From: Corbicula japonica | Lineage: Eukaryota > Mollusca > Bivalvia > Venerida > Cyrenidae | Assembly (NCBI GenBank): GCA_038501625.1 | Contig: JAZAYU010000012.1 | Coordinates: 2,914,001 to 2,978,000, forward strand | Direction: 5' to 3' | Length of the DNA: 64,000 nt | Shown here: piece after piece, positions 32,426 through 44,959 of the stretch | How the letters are laid out: each line of letters starts with the position of its first letter | Numbering within the stretch: the first letter of the stretch is position 1 | The notes under the pieces: generated by a model | Seen by the model: the letters and a program-made list of their open reading frames with translations, nothing else | Databases searched by the model: none | Told to the model about the DNA's origin: nothing | Translations under genes and position numbers: made by a program

Positions 32426-33441
32426 CCCATTCAATATTATGCTTGCGAAGTATGGGGATACACCAAGTCGAAAGAAATTGAAAGAATACATTTAAAATTT
32501 TGTAAACGACTGTTAAATGTTAGAAAAAATACATGCACAGCTAGCGTTTATGGGGAGCTGGGTAGATATCCTCTTTATGTGCATAGATTTGTTAGAATTA
32601 TAAAATTTTGGTTAAAAGTTGTTGATACGGATAATATAATCATACGCACAGTGTATAAGCAAGCACTTTTTGACTGTAGAAATGGAAAAATTAACTGGGT
32701 ATCAAATGTTAAAAAACTTTTGAGTGACTATGGCTTTGCATACGTATTTGAAAATGCAAATGTACCAAATGTTAAGTCATTTTTGGGTAAATTCAAAACT
32801 AGAATTATTGATTGTTTTAGGCAAGAGTGGTATAGAGCACTTGATAGCCCAGTCTTATTTTTATATAAAGAGTTTAAAACTTCATTTGTTTACGAGCACT
32901 ATTTAGATATATTACCCGAAAGCTTACGCCTGTATTTATGCAGACTTAGACTTTCTGCACATCCATTAAGAATTTAAACCGGTAGGTTGAACCGTACTCG
33001 TATTCAAAGAGAAGAAAGATATTGTTTATGTTGTGGTACGAGAGGTATAGAAGACGAATTTCATTTTGTGTGTATCTGTCCATGTTTTGATATTATTAGA
33101 AGAAATTATATAAAACGATATTATTATACCCGTCCGTCTGTTATAAAATTCATTGAATTGTTAAATTCAAATAATAAACAAGAACTCATAAAAGTATCTT
33201 TATTTGTCAAAGAAGCATTGTGTTTAAGGCGAACAATTTTGAATATCGAATTGTAAGAATGTTTGTTCATTCTCACCTTATTTGAAAAAGTCCATTTAAT
33301 TGTATTTGATTAACCTGTGTTTTATCCATTTTTTGTATTTCTTTGTTTACATCATGTGTACATATATTGCTTGTGTGGCTAAGAAGACGATGTACATTGT
33401 ACAAGTCTAAATAAAATTTCTGTTCTGTTCTGTTCCTGACG
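32426..33441 (+). pseudogene. 5'-truncated LINE, ORF2 C-terminus and 3' end
   Basis: The frame opens with APIQYYACEVWGYTKSKEIE, which is the region just after the reverse transcriptase in LINE ORF2 proteins. It runs to SAHPLRI and a TAA at 32975-32977, then continues in the same frame through TGRLNRTRIQREERYCLCCG to 33256. The C-terminal CxxC...H...C zinc-type motif is present (YCLCCG, EFHFVCICPC). The TAA probably replaced a Glu codon (LRI-E-TGR is the usual sequence). The 3' UTR ends with AATAAA and a TTCTG repeat (about 33416-33441), a short-repeat tail instead of poly(A). It is a different family from the LINE at 57.7-62.5 kb. Confidence 0.85.
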
Positions 33442-33544
33442 TAAGAGTTAAATCTACTATTGCATAACACAAAGTAGAACTCCACCAAAAACACACCCTT
33501 TAAAACCCCGCACACCACACTTTCATTGTAAACAAGTGAAGTAT

Positions 33545-33620
33545 GCATATTAGGAATTGTCGCATTCAGAATGACAAATCCTTCACACACAGCCAAAACG
33601 AAGAGAAAGAGTGTTTGGTT
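33545..33620. repeat. Dispersed repeat, partial copy 2
   Basis: Matches 18095-18180 with gcatattaggaattgtcgca and cacagccaaaacgaagagaa. Confidence 0.5.
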
Positions 33621-34318
33621 TAAAGTGCAGTTAATATAAATTAAATAACAATCATTTCAAGCGCTGAAGATGTCTCAGTGAACGCCGTACAATCACCCTG
33701 CATGCACAACCGACAAACACATCTTTCGCACTGTCGTGTCTGTGTACGACGCGAGATCCAGTGGGTCGTAGGGCGACCAATTGCGCTCATGACCGAGCGA
33801 CGGCATTACAACTGCGCGCCGTCGTTTCGCGATCCAGTTTAAGGACGAATGACATAATCTGAGTAGAAACTACTCTGGGTCAGCTAATTGCCTTACTGTA
33901 CTTGTGATCATGGGAGCAGCAAGAGGGGCAATAAAATCTCAATAAATCACTTAATTCCAGACACCATTGACTACTCATATCAGTTACAGGTGTCCATTAA
34001 GTGCCAGCATTTCTGCAAGTGATACTTCGAGTTGTTTTACACATTGGAATTGGTACCTGAGCTTTTATTTAGTTTAAGACAACTTTATATATACAAAATT
34101 TATAATGTTAAGTAATTGAAGTTAAATATTATAGTTGGATTCATAAATCACTTATGCAATTTATAAATGACCTTTGAACTTTGTATAGATGAATATAAAT
34201 ATTTGCATAAAACTGCATGAGAAGTGTCAAACAAAGATATTTGTTTTGTTATAAACATAAGCATAGAACAGCTAAGAAGCGCTTTAAGCACTTATTACAG
34301 CATTGTCACATATCGGAC

Positions 34319-34660
34319 AATTGTAGACCCATATTATTATTTGCATCCACAGTCTGATCAGGGTCTATATTATTATAAATAAATGTATTTAATGAACAAT
34401 ATAAAATATTTTGATAATAAGACTTTTATTATAAAACTTGCAGGAATTAATTAACACATTTTCTCATTAAATAAATTAAAGTTAAGTTTAGATAATATTA
34501 TGCCCTTTGGCGAAGATTTACACTGTTCGCTTCTTGATTTTCTAGGTTATTTTAGACCAAAAAGCGAATTATGCAGATCCTGATTAGACAGCACGGATGT
34601 ACCGGCTGATCTGGATCTACACTGTTTGCACATGTGATAAAATGCTTATATCATTATGAA
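34319..34660. repeat. TTAACCC MITE, broken copy
   Basis: A left piece (ctgatcagggtctatatt, about 34319-34380) is separated by about 130 bp of AT-rich sequence from a right piece. The right piece holds acactgttcgcttcttgatt and cggctgatctggatctacac. Confidence 0.65.
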
Positions 34661-35634
34661 GTACCTGGCTTCATTTGATTGTTTGAAAATATTTGTGTTG
34701 TTTTACTAGAGGAGAGCCATAATTAGCCTTAAACTGAAGTTATATTTACTTCAGTTTTTATACTGCATTGATAGTGGCGGAGCATGATGGGGCTTAGGTA
34801 GGAAATACCTGCAATACAATAGAGGTTTTTGTTTTCTTTCCGACTTGGCCATAAAATGTTATCTTCACATGGATTTGGAACTGTAACCTTACCGTGTTTG
34901 AAAACATCCAAATTAATTAGAGTAGGGAAAAAATACATAGAATATAAAAGCATTGGATCATTTCTCGAATCGCAAAACTTGAAAATTAACCACAATAACA
35001 TAAAAGCAATGTTTTAAAAGAAATAAGAAATCACAAAGATGGAATAAAAGAAATTCAATGCAAACGTCTCATAACAGTCAGCTCATTTGTTCGATATATT
35101 TCTAAACATTACGAGCATTATAATAAGTGCAGACAAATTATCAGTGAACTAACAGAATTATTATTTAATAAAGAATAAACAAACAGAAGTGACAAACTTT
35201 CAACATTTGAGCTATACAAACAGAAAGCTAAATTATAATCTACATGTCCACCATAATATATAATATATGTTATTATTTTACATGCTTATATTACCACATG
35301 TGTCTCAGACCTATAGGATCTAATGTAATAGAATTGACTGTAATCTTGTAAACTTTGTATACCTGTCTTTACCTCAAACACATGGGATAATTGCTGGGAA
35401 GATTAATGACCTGCTAGGAATTAATGGAGGTTCATCAGCTAGGGGTCATATAAAATTACATGCTGGATTAGCACAAGTTCTGTGGATTCTGGTGAAGGTG
35501 TCGTTAGTCCATAAACTGGATCTATGCCATCCGAACGCCTCGCCTGGCATGTCACTACTTTGCTTGGCGATGCTTGCGGTCGTACGTGTAGTTCACTCAC
35601 TTGTATTTACTTTATAGATCATTGCATTGCACTC
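34661..35634. other. Non-coding stretch, no gene seen
   Basis: Overlapping open frames occur on both strands at 34729-35017. Neither has a recognisable domain or splice context. Confidence 0.35.
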
Positions 35635-37650
35635 AATGGGGGCCTACCGATATACAGAGTTATCTCCCATTGAGAGTGGTTTCCCTTGCCGATTGGGTAA
35701 TTCCAGTTTAGAAAAAGTAATAAGAATAGCGTCAGAAGTGTATATAAAAAGTCTCAAAAAGCTTCCGAAGTTTAAATGCATTGTCGAATAAACAAAGAAA
35801 GAGAAACCGGTATATCAGGAATTAAACCATTATCTTTGAAAAATGATTTTCGGTTAACAACGTAATACAATTTTACTTATTTACGTTACAAAATTTGTTT
35901 TATTGGCTGGCATAGAAATTATAGCTTTTTTAAACATGCAATAAAGTATTCGGCCAGTCACTGTTAAGTCTTGTAAACAATGCTAATTGAGTAAAGGGCC
36001 TGGTGTTTTATGACTATGTTACGTAATCTAATTAGCAAGACAGGGGTCTTACCAGCTGGAGGTGAAATAAGGGCCTTTTGAAGTTTAGATGTTGATACTG
36101 TAAGAGGTTGAACAAGCTGGATGTTGGAGGTACAAGTGTTGTTTTAAGAAATCGACTAGGGATTAAATATGCTAATTAATTGTCGCAATGTTGTTTGAGA
36201 CCCGAGACATGTTTATTTGATTTTTGCAACTTAAAGTGCTCCAAACTGAATAGAAAAAAGCCCTCGGGAAGAATTTACTCAAAATATATTTATTTTATGA
36301 AATAAAATTGATTGTAAAACTAACTAAGCTAAAAATTCAGAAATAAAGAGGAAAACGTGAAAACATTATGAAACATGATGTTTGAATATATTCTAAATGA
36401 TATAAGAAAGAACTCTTTTTTTAAATAAAGAGAGCAGCACATTAAAAAAAAAATACGAAGAGGGCAAAAACCTGTGAGCCAAATGGCGTGGATTAAATTT
36501 GTAGGAAAAGGCTCAATAATTAATAATCTTTTAATTCCTTTAAAAATGTATCATCGGCATGAAAGAACATGCATAAAAAGGAACGGTCGTTATATATTGG
36601 CGGACGTCAAACTTAAATCGGTCGAACATAGCGATGTTGAACACAAACCGCTCAAGCCTACTATAATGGATTGAAGAGAGATACTATGTGGTGCCCTTTT
36701 AAAACTATCTAGTTTCCAGTTCAGTGATAATACGGGGAAAGCAACGGGCTTTTCCCGCGTATAGACAATGCGTACATGTTTTAAATAACAAAATCAAACA
36801 AAATCTGTCAAAAATTCAATAGATTTCTGATGTCTTACTCTATAGTCCATCAAGATTTTTTAGATATGACTCGTGTGGGCCGCGCCATTTTTGTTGTTTG
36901 CAGACTGGTTTCTCATTCTCTCAAATTCACCGTCCGATTTAAAACAGAAAACCAATAACCAGTCAAAATATAGGGGAGATCACTGATTAATCTGAAAAGC
37001 GGTATCCGCACTATCGCGGTAGTCTGTTGGAAGATAGAACCAAGCGCTGTGTTGGCAATAAAAAAATAATTCGTACTTAATAGAGAATTCTCAAAAGCGT
37101 TACTCTAGTCATCATTATTTGTTATTAGATATTTTTTAATAAAATAAAATGTTAATATCCTGTTTTCCAACAAAATATAAATAAAATGATTCCTTATTTA
37201 CAATTGAATGTTATAAGGGACATTTTAAGCCTCAAAATGTAACACATGACTTTTTTTTTCATTTTTCAATACTAAATATACAACAAGAAACAGGCTGTTT
37301 TCAAAAGTATGCATTTAAAGTTTTAAGGATACCTTTTACTGTCAAAATATTATTGAAACACTTCATATGTACATTTCAAAGTATAATGTGCTTTGCTAAA
37401 TGAACACAGTGATAGTCTGAACCAAAAATTTAGTAAGGTTCAAATAATAAACATTCAAAAACAGAGAAAAACACGGATAACATTGGTTCATTTGACCACA
37501 TAACTGACCATTTACATTCAAAGATTGTTAATAAAATTCATCATCATTGTACAGGAAGCAGTAAATGTGGAACTGTTTCTACAACAAGTCAACAAAAAAT
37601 GTAATGAACCTGACCATAATTACACAAAAACTATTCCAGTATATGCAAAC

Positions 37651-37658
37651 CACACGCA

Positions 37659-37706
<48 letters not shown>
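37651..37706. repeat. (CGCA)n/(CA)n microsatellite
   Basis: A CGCA run changes into a CA run. It explains the Cys/Val/His/Thr-rich short ORFs on both strands. Confidence 0.95.
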
Positions 37707-37710
<4 letters not shown>

Positions 37711-38090
37711 ATGAAAACATGTGATCAACAGAATTAAATACAAACACTCTAGAATGTGTTTATACATTCCAATGTGCAACAAAATATATTCTTAAACTAT
37801 TAACCTAGAGACAATCACTTACAAACACAACACAATCATGTAAACAAATCTCAAACAAAATAACAAAACAAATGTTGATATAGCAGGCACTCATTACAAA
37901 TATTTGCATGTCCCTGTAGTCTCAATAATTCGACTGCAAGCACAGACTTATTATCATACTGACTTTTTACAGATGTCTGTTCTTTACGTCTCAAGCAGTT
38001 ACGATCAAAACTGTGGTGGAATTCATTTATCGATAAACGTGACGTCGTGAGTCAGGTAAACTTGAAGCGCGGAAATCGAAATTTGTTGAC

Positions 38091-38184
38091 ATGGGTGGAG
38101 GTTTAAAAGAGTTTTGCATAAAAAACGAAACCCTTATTTATAAAGGATTACATATATTGATTCTACTTGAATGTGGCTTTTCAG
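38091..38184 (+). CDS. Candidate first exon within the TIR-bounded interval
   Basis: An ATG at 38091 opens MGGGLKEFCIKNETLIYKGL then HILILLECGFS and reaches a good donor TCAG|GTATGT in phase 1. The final part resembles the start of a helix-turn-helix (L-x-x-x-GFS) of the sort seen in integrase or transposase N-termini. The match is weak and no second exon was found. Confidence 0.3.
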
Positions 38185-38762
38185 GTATGTAAATTTTTTA
38201 AAGGTACATATGGTTTAAGATGCTTTATGGAGCCGCCAACGTTGCGATCAAATTCAGATCGGCAGCATATAGAAATAGAAGGAAAATTCTCAGCATTGAT
38301 TTGAATGCTAACTGAATGGGTTGTACGCGAAGGGCAAATATCGCATATATAGAAAAGCCCTTGTCATGTACAAATAGTTGTGCTACATGTCCCTGGAGAT
38401 GGCAGTTATTTTTTCAACCTCATTAGTTTTGCACTTAACATGTTTTATTCTCCAAAACCTACAATGTGAAAACCTAGGTACAGTGCTTTATGGACAATAT
38501 GTCGAATTGTTGATATGCCCCAGACAACAGCCTAGATTGGCAGACTTTAGACCCGCATTTACGAAAGTTTCCATTCAGAATGGCTGACAATACTGCCTAG
38601 TGTTAAGACAATACAATAAATTTTGCTGTTTTAATTACAGTTTTGTTATTAATTAAAAACAACAGTGACATTTCTTTCAAAAACATCAAAGATGACATGC
38701 AGACTACCTTTCGTTGTTCTATATATTCGTGAAATAGGTGTGAAAGTACAGCCTGAATTGGC

Positions 38763-38854
38763 TCTATAAATTTGCAAGTATCCTCGATGCATTTGTTCTA
38801 TAAATTTGCAAGTATCCTCGATGCATTTGTTCTACAAATTTGCAAGTATCCTCA
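38763..38854. repeat. 34-bp tandem repeat, ~2.7 units
   Basis: tctataaatttgcaagtatc plus cctcgatgcatttgt repeats at 38763, 38797 and 38831. The last unit is diverged. Confidence 0.9.
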
Positions 38855-39774
38855 AGCTATATGGTCATACTTGTTGGTAGCTTTTGGAAAAAAACAACAC
38901 AAAAAATTGGTTTGATGGGCCATAAAGTATTCCTTGTTTTGAGATCATATCTGACAGAATCTCTATGGGTCATGTCGTCAACTGTCATTGACCTAAACAT
39001 CAGAAAATCCTGGGCTGCATTGCATGGGTCGTATTGTTGATTAGTCATAACATGCATAATGCAGATTCTGTACATTGCAACACATGTTAGTTATATTTAT
39101 TTTAGGTATTAAAACAAGCTTTCCCCGTTATAGGTAGCACCTATTGTTATATTAATCTAACGTTATTAGGCATATTGCTGATCTCTAACCAACTAGACCA
39201 TATTAAAACGTATTTAAAAGGACCATGGATGACTACTGCGCTATAATTTTTTTCTCAGACCGGAACTACCCAGTAACAGGTGCGCGTTGCAAAGGGAGGT
39301 AACTTAAGACAGAATATTGAGATAACTCCGTATATCGGTAGGACCCCATTTGTTTTCTTATTTTTGCTTTCTTAAGAAACAGAAACTTATGCAGGAGTCA
39401 AGTGTCGAAGTGCGCGATTTACATAGTACAATGTACCCATTGGAGGAGTTCAGCCAGTCCCTTACGAAGACGTCTCCTTCTACCCAAACATCGGAGAAAA
39501 ACATATATTACAGACTCAATCCTGCTCTTGCAACAGGAACTAGTTATATTACGTCTGTTTATTTTTGTCGCCAAGGAAAGTGCATTGGTTACCGACAAAC
39601 GTCGGAAAAATTTACACTATCACAGATGCTGCTGACGGATCTGTTTATGAGTTGAACAGATACCATTTAAAACGGGCATACTTGTTTATTGTTTTATCAA
39701 TCAAACGATTAAACAATTCTTTATTTCGATGTTTATATGAGTTTGTTATTTTTGATCGGTCTTATATTCTGCAT

Positions 39775-39845
39775 CAATCTCACTAAAGTCAGATCTAACA
39801 AAATGTTAGCGTAGCGGTTTTCAGGATATGATTTTAATCAGATTG
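39775..39845. mobile_element. Short MULE-like element with 9-bp target duplication
   Basis: It has the same ends as 20228-20619 (CAATCTCACTAAAGTCAGAT and ATGATTTTAATCAGATTG) but only 71 bp. It is flanked by ATTCTGCAT on both sides (39766-39774 and 39846-39854). It is an internally deleted sibling. Confidence 0.85.
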
Positions 39846-39854
39846 ATTCTGCAT

Positions 39855-39960
39855 AGATGAATATTTTGCAATTTGCCAACGATTTTGCTATCGGCCCACG
39901 ATTTGGAAATCGGCCCACGATAAGGGACCCACCCATGATCTGAGTCCTAAAAATTTACTA
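39855..39960. repeat. ATCGTGGGCC repeat, inverted copy 2
   Basis: Contains ATCGGCCCACGATTTGG, ATCGGCCCACGATAAGGG and gagtcctaaaaatttactaa, the reverse complement of the order at 28270-28385. Confidence 0.65.
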
Positions 39961-39999
39961 ATTCAAATAGGCTTTAAATTCCTGCTCTTTAATGTTTCA

Positions 40000-42299
40000 A
40001 AAAATTACGTACTAATAGTCTGTTTTACAACTCCTACTCAGGTGTAGGTGTTATAGATTTCATGAAGAACACTTATTATGTAAAATAAAAAATAATGTGT
40101 TTTTTGCTAAAAGCAATGCACGAAAATATAAATATAATAATTATTTTGTGTCTTAAATACGTTTTAAAATCTAGTTTGGTAATTTTCGCTGAGGTATTTA
40201 AATGCAATTTAATAGAGAAATGATGGTTCTGGACACAAACACTTAAATGCCGTGCTCTAAGCTAAGTAAGCCGTAATATCAATTAATGTTAAGGGATTTA
40301 CAAACAAAACACGCTCTTAAATAATGCGACTATAATTCTAAAGAACTACCATACTGTGTTCGTTTACTGCATTTTTTATATAAGGGGCAGGGGATAGTTT
40401 CGCACTTTGGTCCCGGTCGATTTTCTAAGTATTTGGGGTAGCCGTGATTAAAATGCATTAAAATCATTGTTTGAATTAAAGATGACATATTCTTTTAAAA
40501 TATTGTATAGTATATGAAATGTGAAATCTGATCACGGTGGCTCAAATGCATTGATGCTAGCTTTGTATGTTCTGAGTTGAACAGTAGCCGGATGAAAACG
40601 CATTCGGCCGGGCTGAATTTGAGAATAATTTGGGGGTGAGGTATTTCAATGTCAAATGCTGAAAAATCGAGACGGATGGGAGACACTTTCCAGCTGCTTT
40701 GGAGATTAGGGACCCATAAAATATTAGCATGAAAGGGGTTTTATTTGCAAAATCATTGCAGGAAATATTTTGCAGGTTCTCAAATATGTAGAATTCCGGC
40801 CAAATTTGCATTGGAAAATCAGGACTTGGGGTGACTTTAAATGCCTGTGTAGTTCAAATGACTGGTTCTGTGGAACAGTTGGTTGTGGTTTGTAAAAAGC
40901 TAGACCCCTGCAACACAGAAAGTACAACAACACAATTTTAGCTGTGCAAAGTTTTTATTTTCGGTCAAAGTAAGCTTGCACGGGGTCCCAAACTCAGGCG
41001 GAAGCCTCGGAAACTGTCCCCTGCGCCCATATTCGTATTAACAGTCTTTTCAACCACTCTCACTCTGTTGTTTGTTGTAATAGTTCTATGTAGAAAAGCC
41101 ATACAATTGATAAAATAAATAATTCATATTTGACTGAACGCAAAATGAAGGAAAATAATTATATAATTATTTATCCGTCTTATTTACCGAGACCTACTAA
41201 AGTATATGTCTTGTTTATAATGTTGGAAAACCATGACGAAGTTAACCACCGTTCGACAGTTGACACGGAACTGCATTTGCAAGCGACTCGTTTTACTAGT
41301 ATATCAAAGATGAACTTTTATTGAATACTTCAAATAGTTTAATCGACATTTTAAAAATAATATTTATTTATCCAATTTTTGACATGCATTTTTAATAAAG
41401 TTTCTTTAAATGGTCAAACACAAAAGCACTTTCAGGAGAACTTAACATCAACGCAGTCCCGGCTGTAAAGGTGTAACGATGCCACGTAGCACAGGAAAGT
41501 AAACCATTTATTGAACTGGCTCTGCAAACATAATACAACTTTTAGCGGTTAAATTTCGTTATTAAAATGACAAGACACCATTTAATTATTAAACATGAAA
41601 GCTTTTAAAATTGCTAATACATAATATAACGCTTTAAATAGCGGCGTTTTTGGAGAAAAATGTCATTTGAAATAATAAAGAAGCTAAAAAGATTTTCGTT
41701 CTTGCTGTGTTTTCATAAAGTAAACGTTTTAGAAAAAGATTATTAACACAAATTTAAAAAAAAAAGTGAATTATTTAAATGCAGGACCTAACAAATATTC
41801 GAAACTCGTGAATGAAGAAACGCTCATGGAAATTCGTAATGAAAGTTTGTCAAATTTAACATCATCCTGGAGTACAGCAAGTTTTTATCGCGTATTTTTC
41901 GTTCTAAAGACATAAAAGAACTCAACGTTAAAGATTGCAAACACGCGATCGAATTATGTTTTCTTCTTTGGCTTACTTTCTTAAAAAATAATTCAGCATT
42001 CCCGCGTACGAAAACTATAATATGTAACCATCCTTTTCAAAGGGTTTAATTTCGCCAAGTTTTTGGTGTTCGTCGTGCGAAATTCTATTTACTTGTTGTT
42101 TTTTTTTTAGATAAAACTAAACGAAAACAAAACAGTACTTTTCATTGTTATCGTTAATACTTTGTTAAATACATTTTCTTTTCATATCAAAACTGTAATT
42201 CTTCGATGTGAATTTTGACATGTTATTCAATATTCAGGTTGTGTGTATGGAAAGCCAGAGCTGTCTTATATTGTTGTTTTCGAATTTATTCAACCGCTT
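40000..42299. other. Non-coding stretch, no gene seen
   Basis: AT-rich with several chance ORFs on both strands (for example 40495-40933 minus and 41130-41324 plus). I recognise no domain or splice structure. Confidence 0.4.
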
Positions 42300-42790
42300 A
42301 ATACCACTTTTTCTCAGTAACCGTTCAAGGTTGAGCTTTGAAACTTAACATAGTTATCTGACATCACAATACTAATTATCAGGACAAGTTTCATAACCCC
42401 TGACTGTATGTTGCCAAAGTTATGCCCCTTTTTCACTTAGAATTTTGGTTAAGTTTTTTGTTAAAGTTGTCTTTTTCTCAGTAACTGTTCAAGGTACAGC
42501 TTTGAAACTTAACATAGTTGTCTAACGTCACAATAATAATTACCAGGACAAGTTTCATAACCCCTGACTGTATTTTGCCAAAGTTATGCCCCTCTTTCAT
42601 TTAGAATTTTGGTTAAGTTTTTTGTTAAAGTTGACTATTTCTAAGTAACTGTTCAAGGTACAGCTTTGAAACTTAACATAGTTATCTGACATCACGATAT
42701 CAATAATCAGGGCAAGTTTCATAACCCCTGACTATATTTTGCCAAAGTTATTTCCCTTTCACTTAGAATTTTTAAGTTTTATTTGTGACA
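42300..42790. repeat. ~170-bp tandem repeat, 3 units
   Basis: Each unit carries ctcagtaacNgttcaaggt, gctttgaaacttaacatagt, gacaagtttcataacccctg and ttgccaaagttatgccc. Unit starts are near 42310, 42478 and 42643. Confidence 0.9.
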
Positions 42791-43520
42791 GTTGTCTATT
42801 GACGCCAAATTGCCTATTTTCGCCAAACTTGGTATTTGGATTTCTTATATCAAGAGGCAGCTTGGGATTACCACCAAGGTGTCTCTGGTTAAGGTCAAGG
42901 TCACTATTTCTAAAAATAGAAATTCAGTTTCTGCTAAAAAAAACTTGAGTTTCCTTTGGCCTATTAACGCCAAAGTTTGGTGTGTCGGTAGCTTATATCA
43001 AGATGCTACTCAGAATTGTTACCCGGTGTCTGTGATCAAGGTCAATATTCCAAAAATAGATATTAAGGTTCCACATAATTATTTGAGTAAGTTGTGACCT
43101 ATTAATACCAAACTTGGCATGTCGGTAGCTAATATCAAGACACAATTTGAGATTGCTACCTTGATGTCTGTGATCAAGGTCAAGGTCACCGTTTCTTAAA
43201 AAAAAGAAATTCAGTTTCTGGTCAATGACTTGAGTTTGCTTTGACCTATTGACACCAAACTGAGCGTGTGGGAAGCTTATATGGGATGCAACTTGGAATT
43301 GCTTTGCATATTTCTTTGATCAAGGTCAAGGTCACTGTTGCTTAAAATAGAAAATCAGTTTCCGTGTAATAACTTCAGTTTTCTTTGACATTTGGCACCA
43401 AACTTGGTGTGTGGATAGCTTATACCAAGACTCGACTTGGAATTGCTCCTCAGATCTCTTTTAACAAGGTCACGGTCATGGAAATTCAATTTCTGCATAA
43501 TTTGAGTTAGCTGGTGATCT
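42791..43520. repeat. ~145-bp tandem repeat, ~5 diverged units
   Basis: Units share gacctattgacaccaaactt, agcttatatcaaga, ttggaattgct, gatcaaggtcaaggtcac and aaatagaaattcagtttctg. The array directly follows the previous one. Open frames here (42739-43097) are repeat artefacts. Confidence 0.85.
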
Positions 43521-43539
43521 ATCGATATCAAATACAAAT

Positions 43540-44010
43540 AGTTAATCGGCGCGTGGCGACGTTTTTTTCTTGTTCGTTATTTAGTCGCAAAATAACGCCG
43601 CGCGAAAAGATTAAATAACGAAAAAAGGCCACGCGAAATAACGAAAAAAAAACACAACAAAACAACAACGCTATTTTGCGCGAAATAACGAAAAGTCGCA
43701 ATTCAAAATAACGCAATATTTTCTCTATACATTAGCGTTTCTTAATGCTTCGCTTGGCGTCTTTTCGTCATTTCGCTTGGCATTATTTCGCGTGGTGTCG
43801 GGTCGTTTTTTCGCCATATGAGATTTCGTCAATTTGCCTGGCGTAGTTTTGTTATATCGCTTGGTGTCATGACGTTATTTCGCCTGGCGTTATTTTGCTA
43901 GGCATTATTTGGCATGGTGTTTTTTTTTCTATATTTCGTCTAGCCGTTTTTCGCTTTGCGTCTTTTGATTCGGCGTTATTTTGCTTGGAGTTATTTCGCC
44001 TTTTATTTTT
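43540..44010. repeat. Minisatellite that switches strand (TTATTTCGC/GCGAAATAA)
   Basis: The left part is built from GCGCGAAATAACG-like units and the right part from CGTTATTTCGCNTGGCG-like units. The orientation therefore inverts around 43735. Units are about 15-18 bp and diverged. It lies just downstream of the stop codon of the minus-strand gene ending at 44165. Confidence 0.8.
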
Positions 44011-44164
44011 GGTTTACATGCGCAACAGTTAGGATATCACCCATTTGCTTTAATGGAATACACATAATAAGGTATTGACGTTTTTGCGACTCGCATCCTT
44101 GTTTAAAATGCGGTAAGAATGAGTTTAGCAAATGCTTTATATGTCGTGATATAAAATACAATGT

Positions 44165-44352
44165 TTAACCTCCGCTATCTCCGTATTGCTTTCCGAGTTC
44201 TAATATCAGCGATGATACCCATGCAGCACCTGCTTTTTTGGTAAGTTGAACTGCTTGGGAAAGTGCAAATGTGAATCCCTCTAGATCAGCTTTCTTAAAC
44301 TCTCCGTTGTGCTCAAAGCTATCACACTTCCACCCCCAGCTACTGATAAGAC
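44165..44352 (-). CDS. 110-aa Cys-rich small protein, exon 3 (C-terminus)
   Basis: Last exon of a three-exon minus-strand gene (56409-56354, 54751-54663, 44352-44165). The acceptor is TTTTAAAACAG and the stop TAA is at 44165-44167. It enters in phase 1, completing a Gly codon with exon 2, and encodes residues 50-110. It holds LISSWGWKCDSFEHNGEFKK (Cys58, His63) and then a probable long helix, DLEGFTFALSQAVQLTKKAG and VSSLILELGKQY. With exons 1 and 2 the Cys/His set is C12, C15, C25, C42, H47, C58 and H63, suggesting a zinc-ribbon-like head followed by a helical tail. There is no signal peptide or membrane segment. I cannot name the family; its function is unknown. Confidence 0.7.
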
Positions 44353-44589
44353 CTGTTTTAATGAGAAATCGAGCTCCTTAAAGACATTATTATATACACG
44401 TTATAGAATCAAAAACTGTATCGCAAAACAGTTCATTAATTTGTGCTTTATTAGAGGACAGTCCAAATAATACACTGTATGTTATATATGAAAACATAAT
44501 AAGTTCTTTGCTGTTATGAATAAATACACAACAGATGTTTTGTATTGAGAACAATACATATTTTTGTGTAAATATCGAAATAAGTTAAA

Positions 44590-44770
44590 TATGCATATAT
44601 CAGGAAGCATAGCCTCCCCACTCAGCGAAAAAGGAGAGAGGAAACGAGAGCATGTGTTCACCAGAATATCAATTTCAAATAAGACATTTCAAATTAACGT
44701 CAGTGGCAAAACAATTTTGTGGTTTAATTAAACCTCGTTCTAGGGTGCGCTAATCTCACACTTGTCCCTA
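44590..44770. repeat. Dispersed repeat, copy 3
   Basis: Motifs gcatatatcaggaagcatag, cctccccactcagcgaaaaa, ggagagaggaaacgag and tctagggtgcgctaatctca follow the order of 18095-18300. Confidence 0.55.
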
Positions 44771-44959
44771 CAGGTTCACATTTGAACAAACAATTTGTCT
44801 TGGTGAAATAACTCCAACAAGCCCATCAGCTCAACATTGTTTCGTACAAAAGCAATCTTATAAAACATAAAAAGCTAAAAGCATTAAAAAACAAACTGGC
44901 GGGTACTCTTATCGAGAACAGACCACCGGGAGTCAAATCAGTAAGAACGCGAGGAACAC

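Larger units (their letters stand above)
35635..39350. mobile_element. 3.7-kb interval bounded by inverted repeats
   Basis: AATGGGGGCCTACCGATATA with CAGAGTTATCTC at the left is mirrored by GAGATAACTCCG then TATATCGGTAGGACCCCATT at the right, about 33 bp with two changes. The interval contains a CA-rich microsatellite and one exon-like ORF (38091-38184). No clean target duplication was found, so this may be a large TIR element or two solo ends of one family. Confidence 0.5.

Noticed and set aside
34729..35017. Complementary ORFs of 90 and 62 codons
   Set aside because: They are open on both strands without splice signals or recognisable motifs; likely chance in AT-rich DNA.
37525..37782. His/Thr-rich and Cys/Val-rich ORFs
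   Set aside because: They are translations of a CGCA/CA microsatellite.
39350..39786. Three overlapping plus-strand ORFs of 73-101 codons
   Set aside because: All three frames are open together, no motif is recognisable, and the region runs into a short MULE-like insertion.
42739..43097. Overlapping ORFs of 69 and 101 codons
   Set aside because: They lie wholly in a diverged tandem array and do not persist between units.
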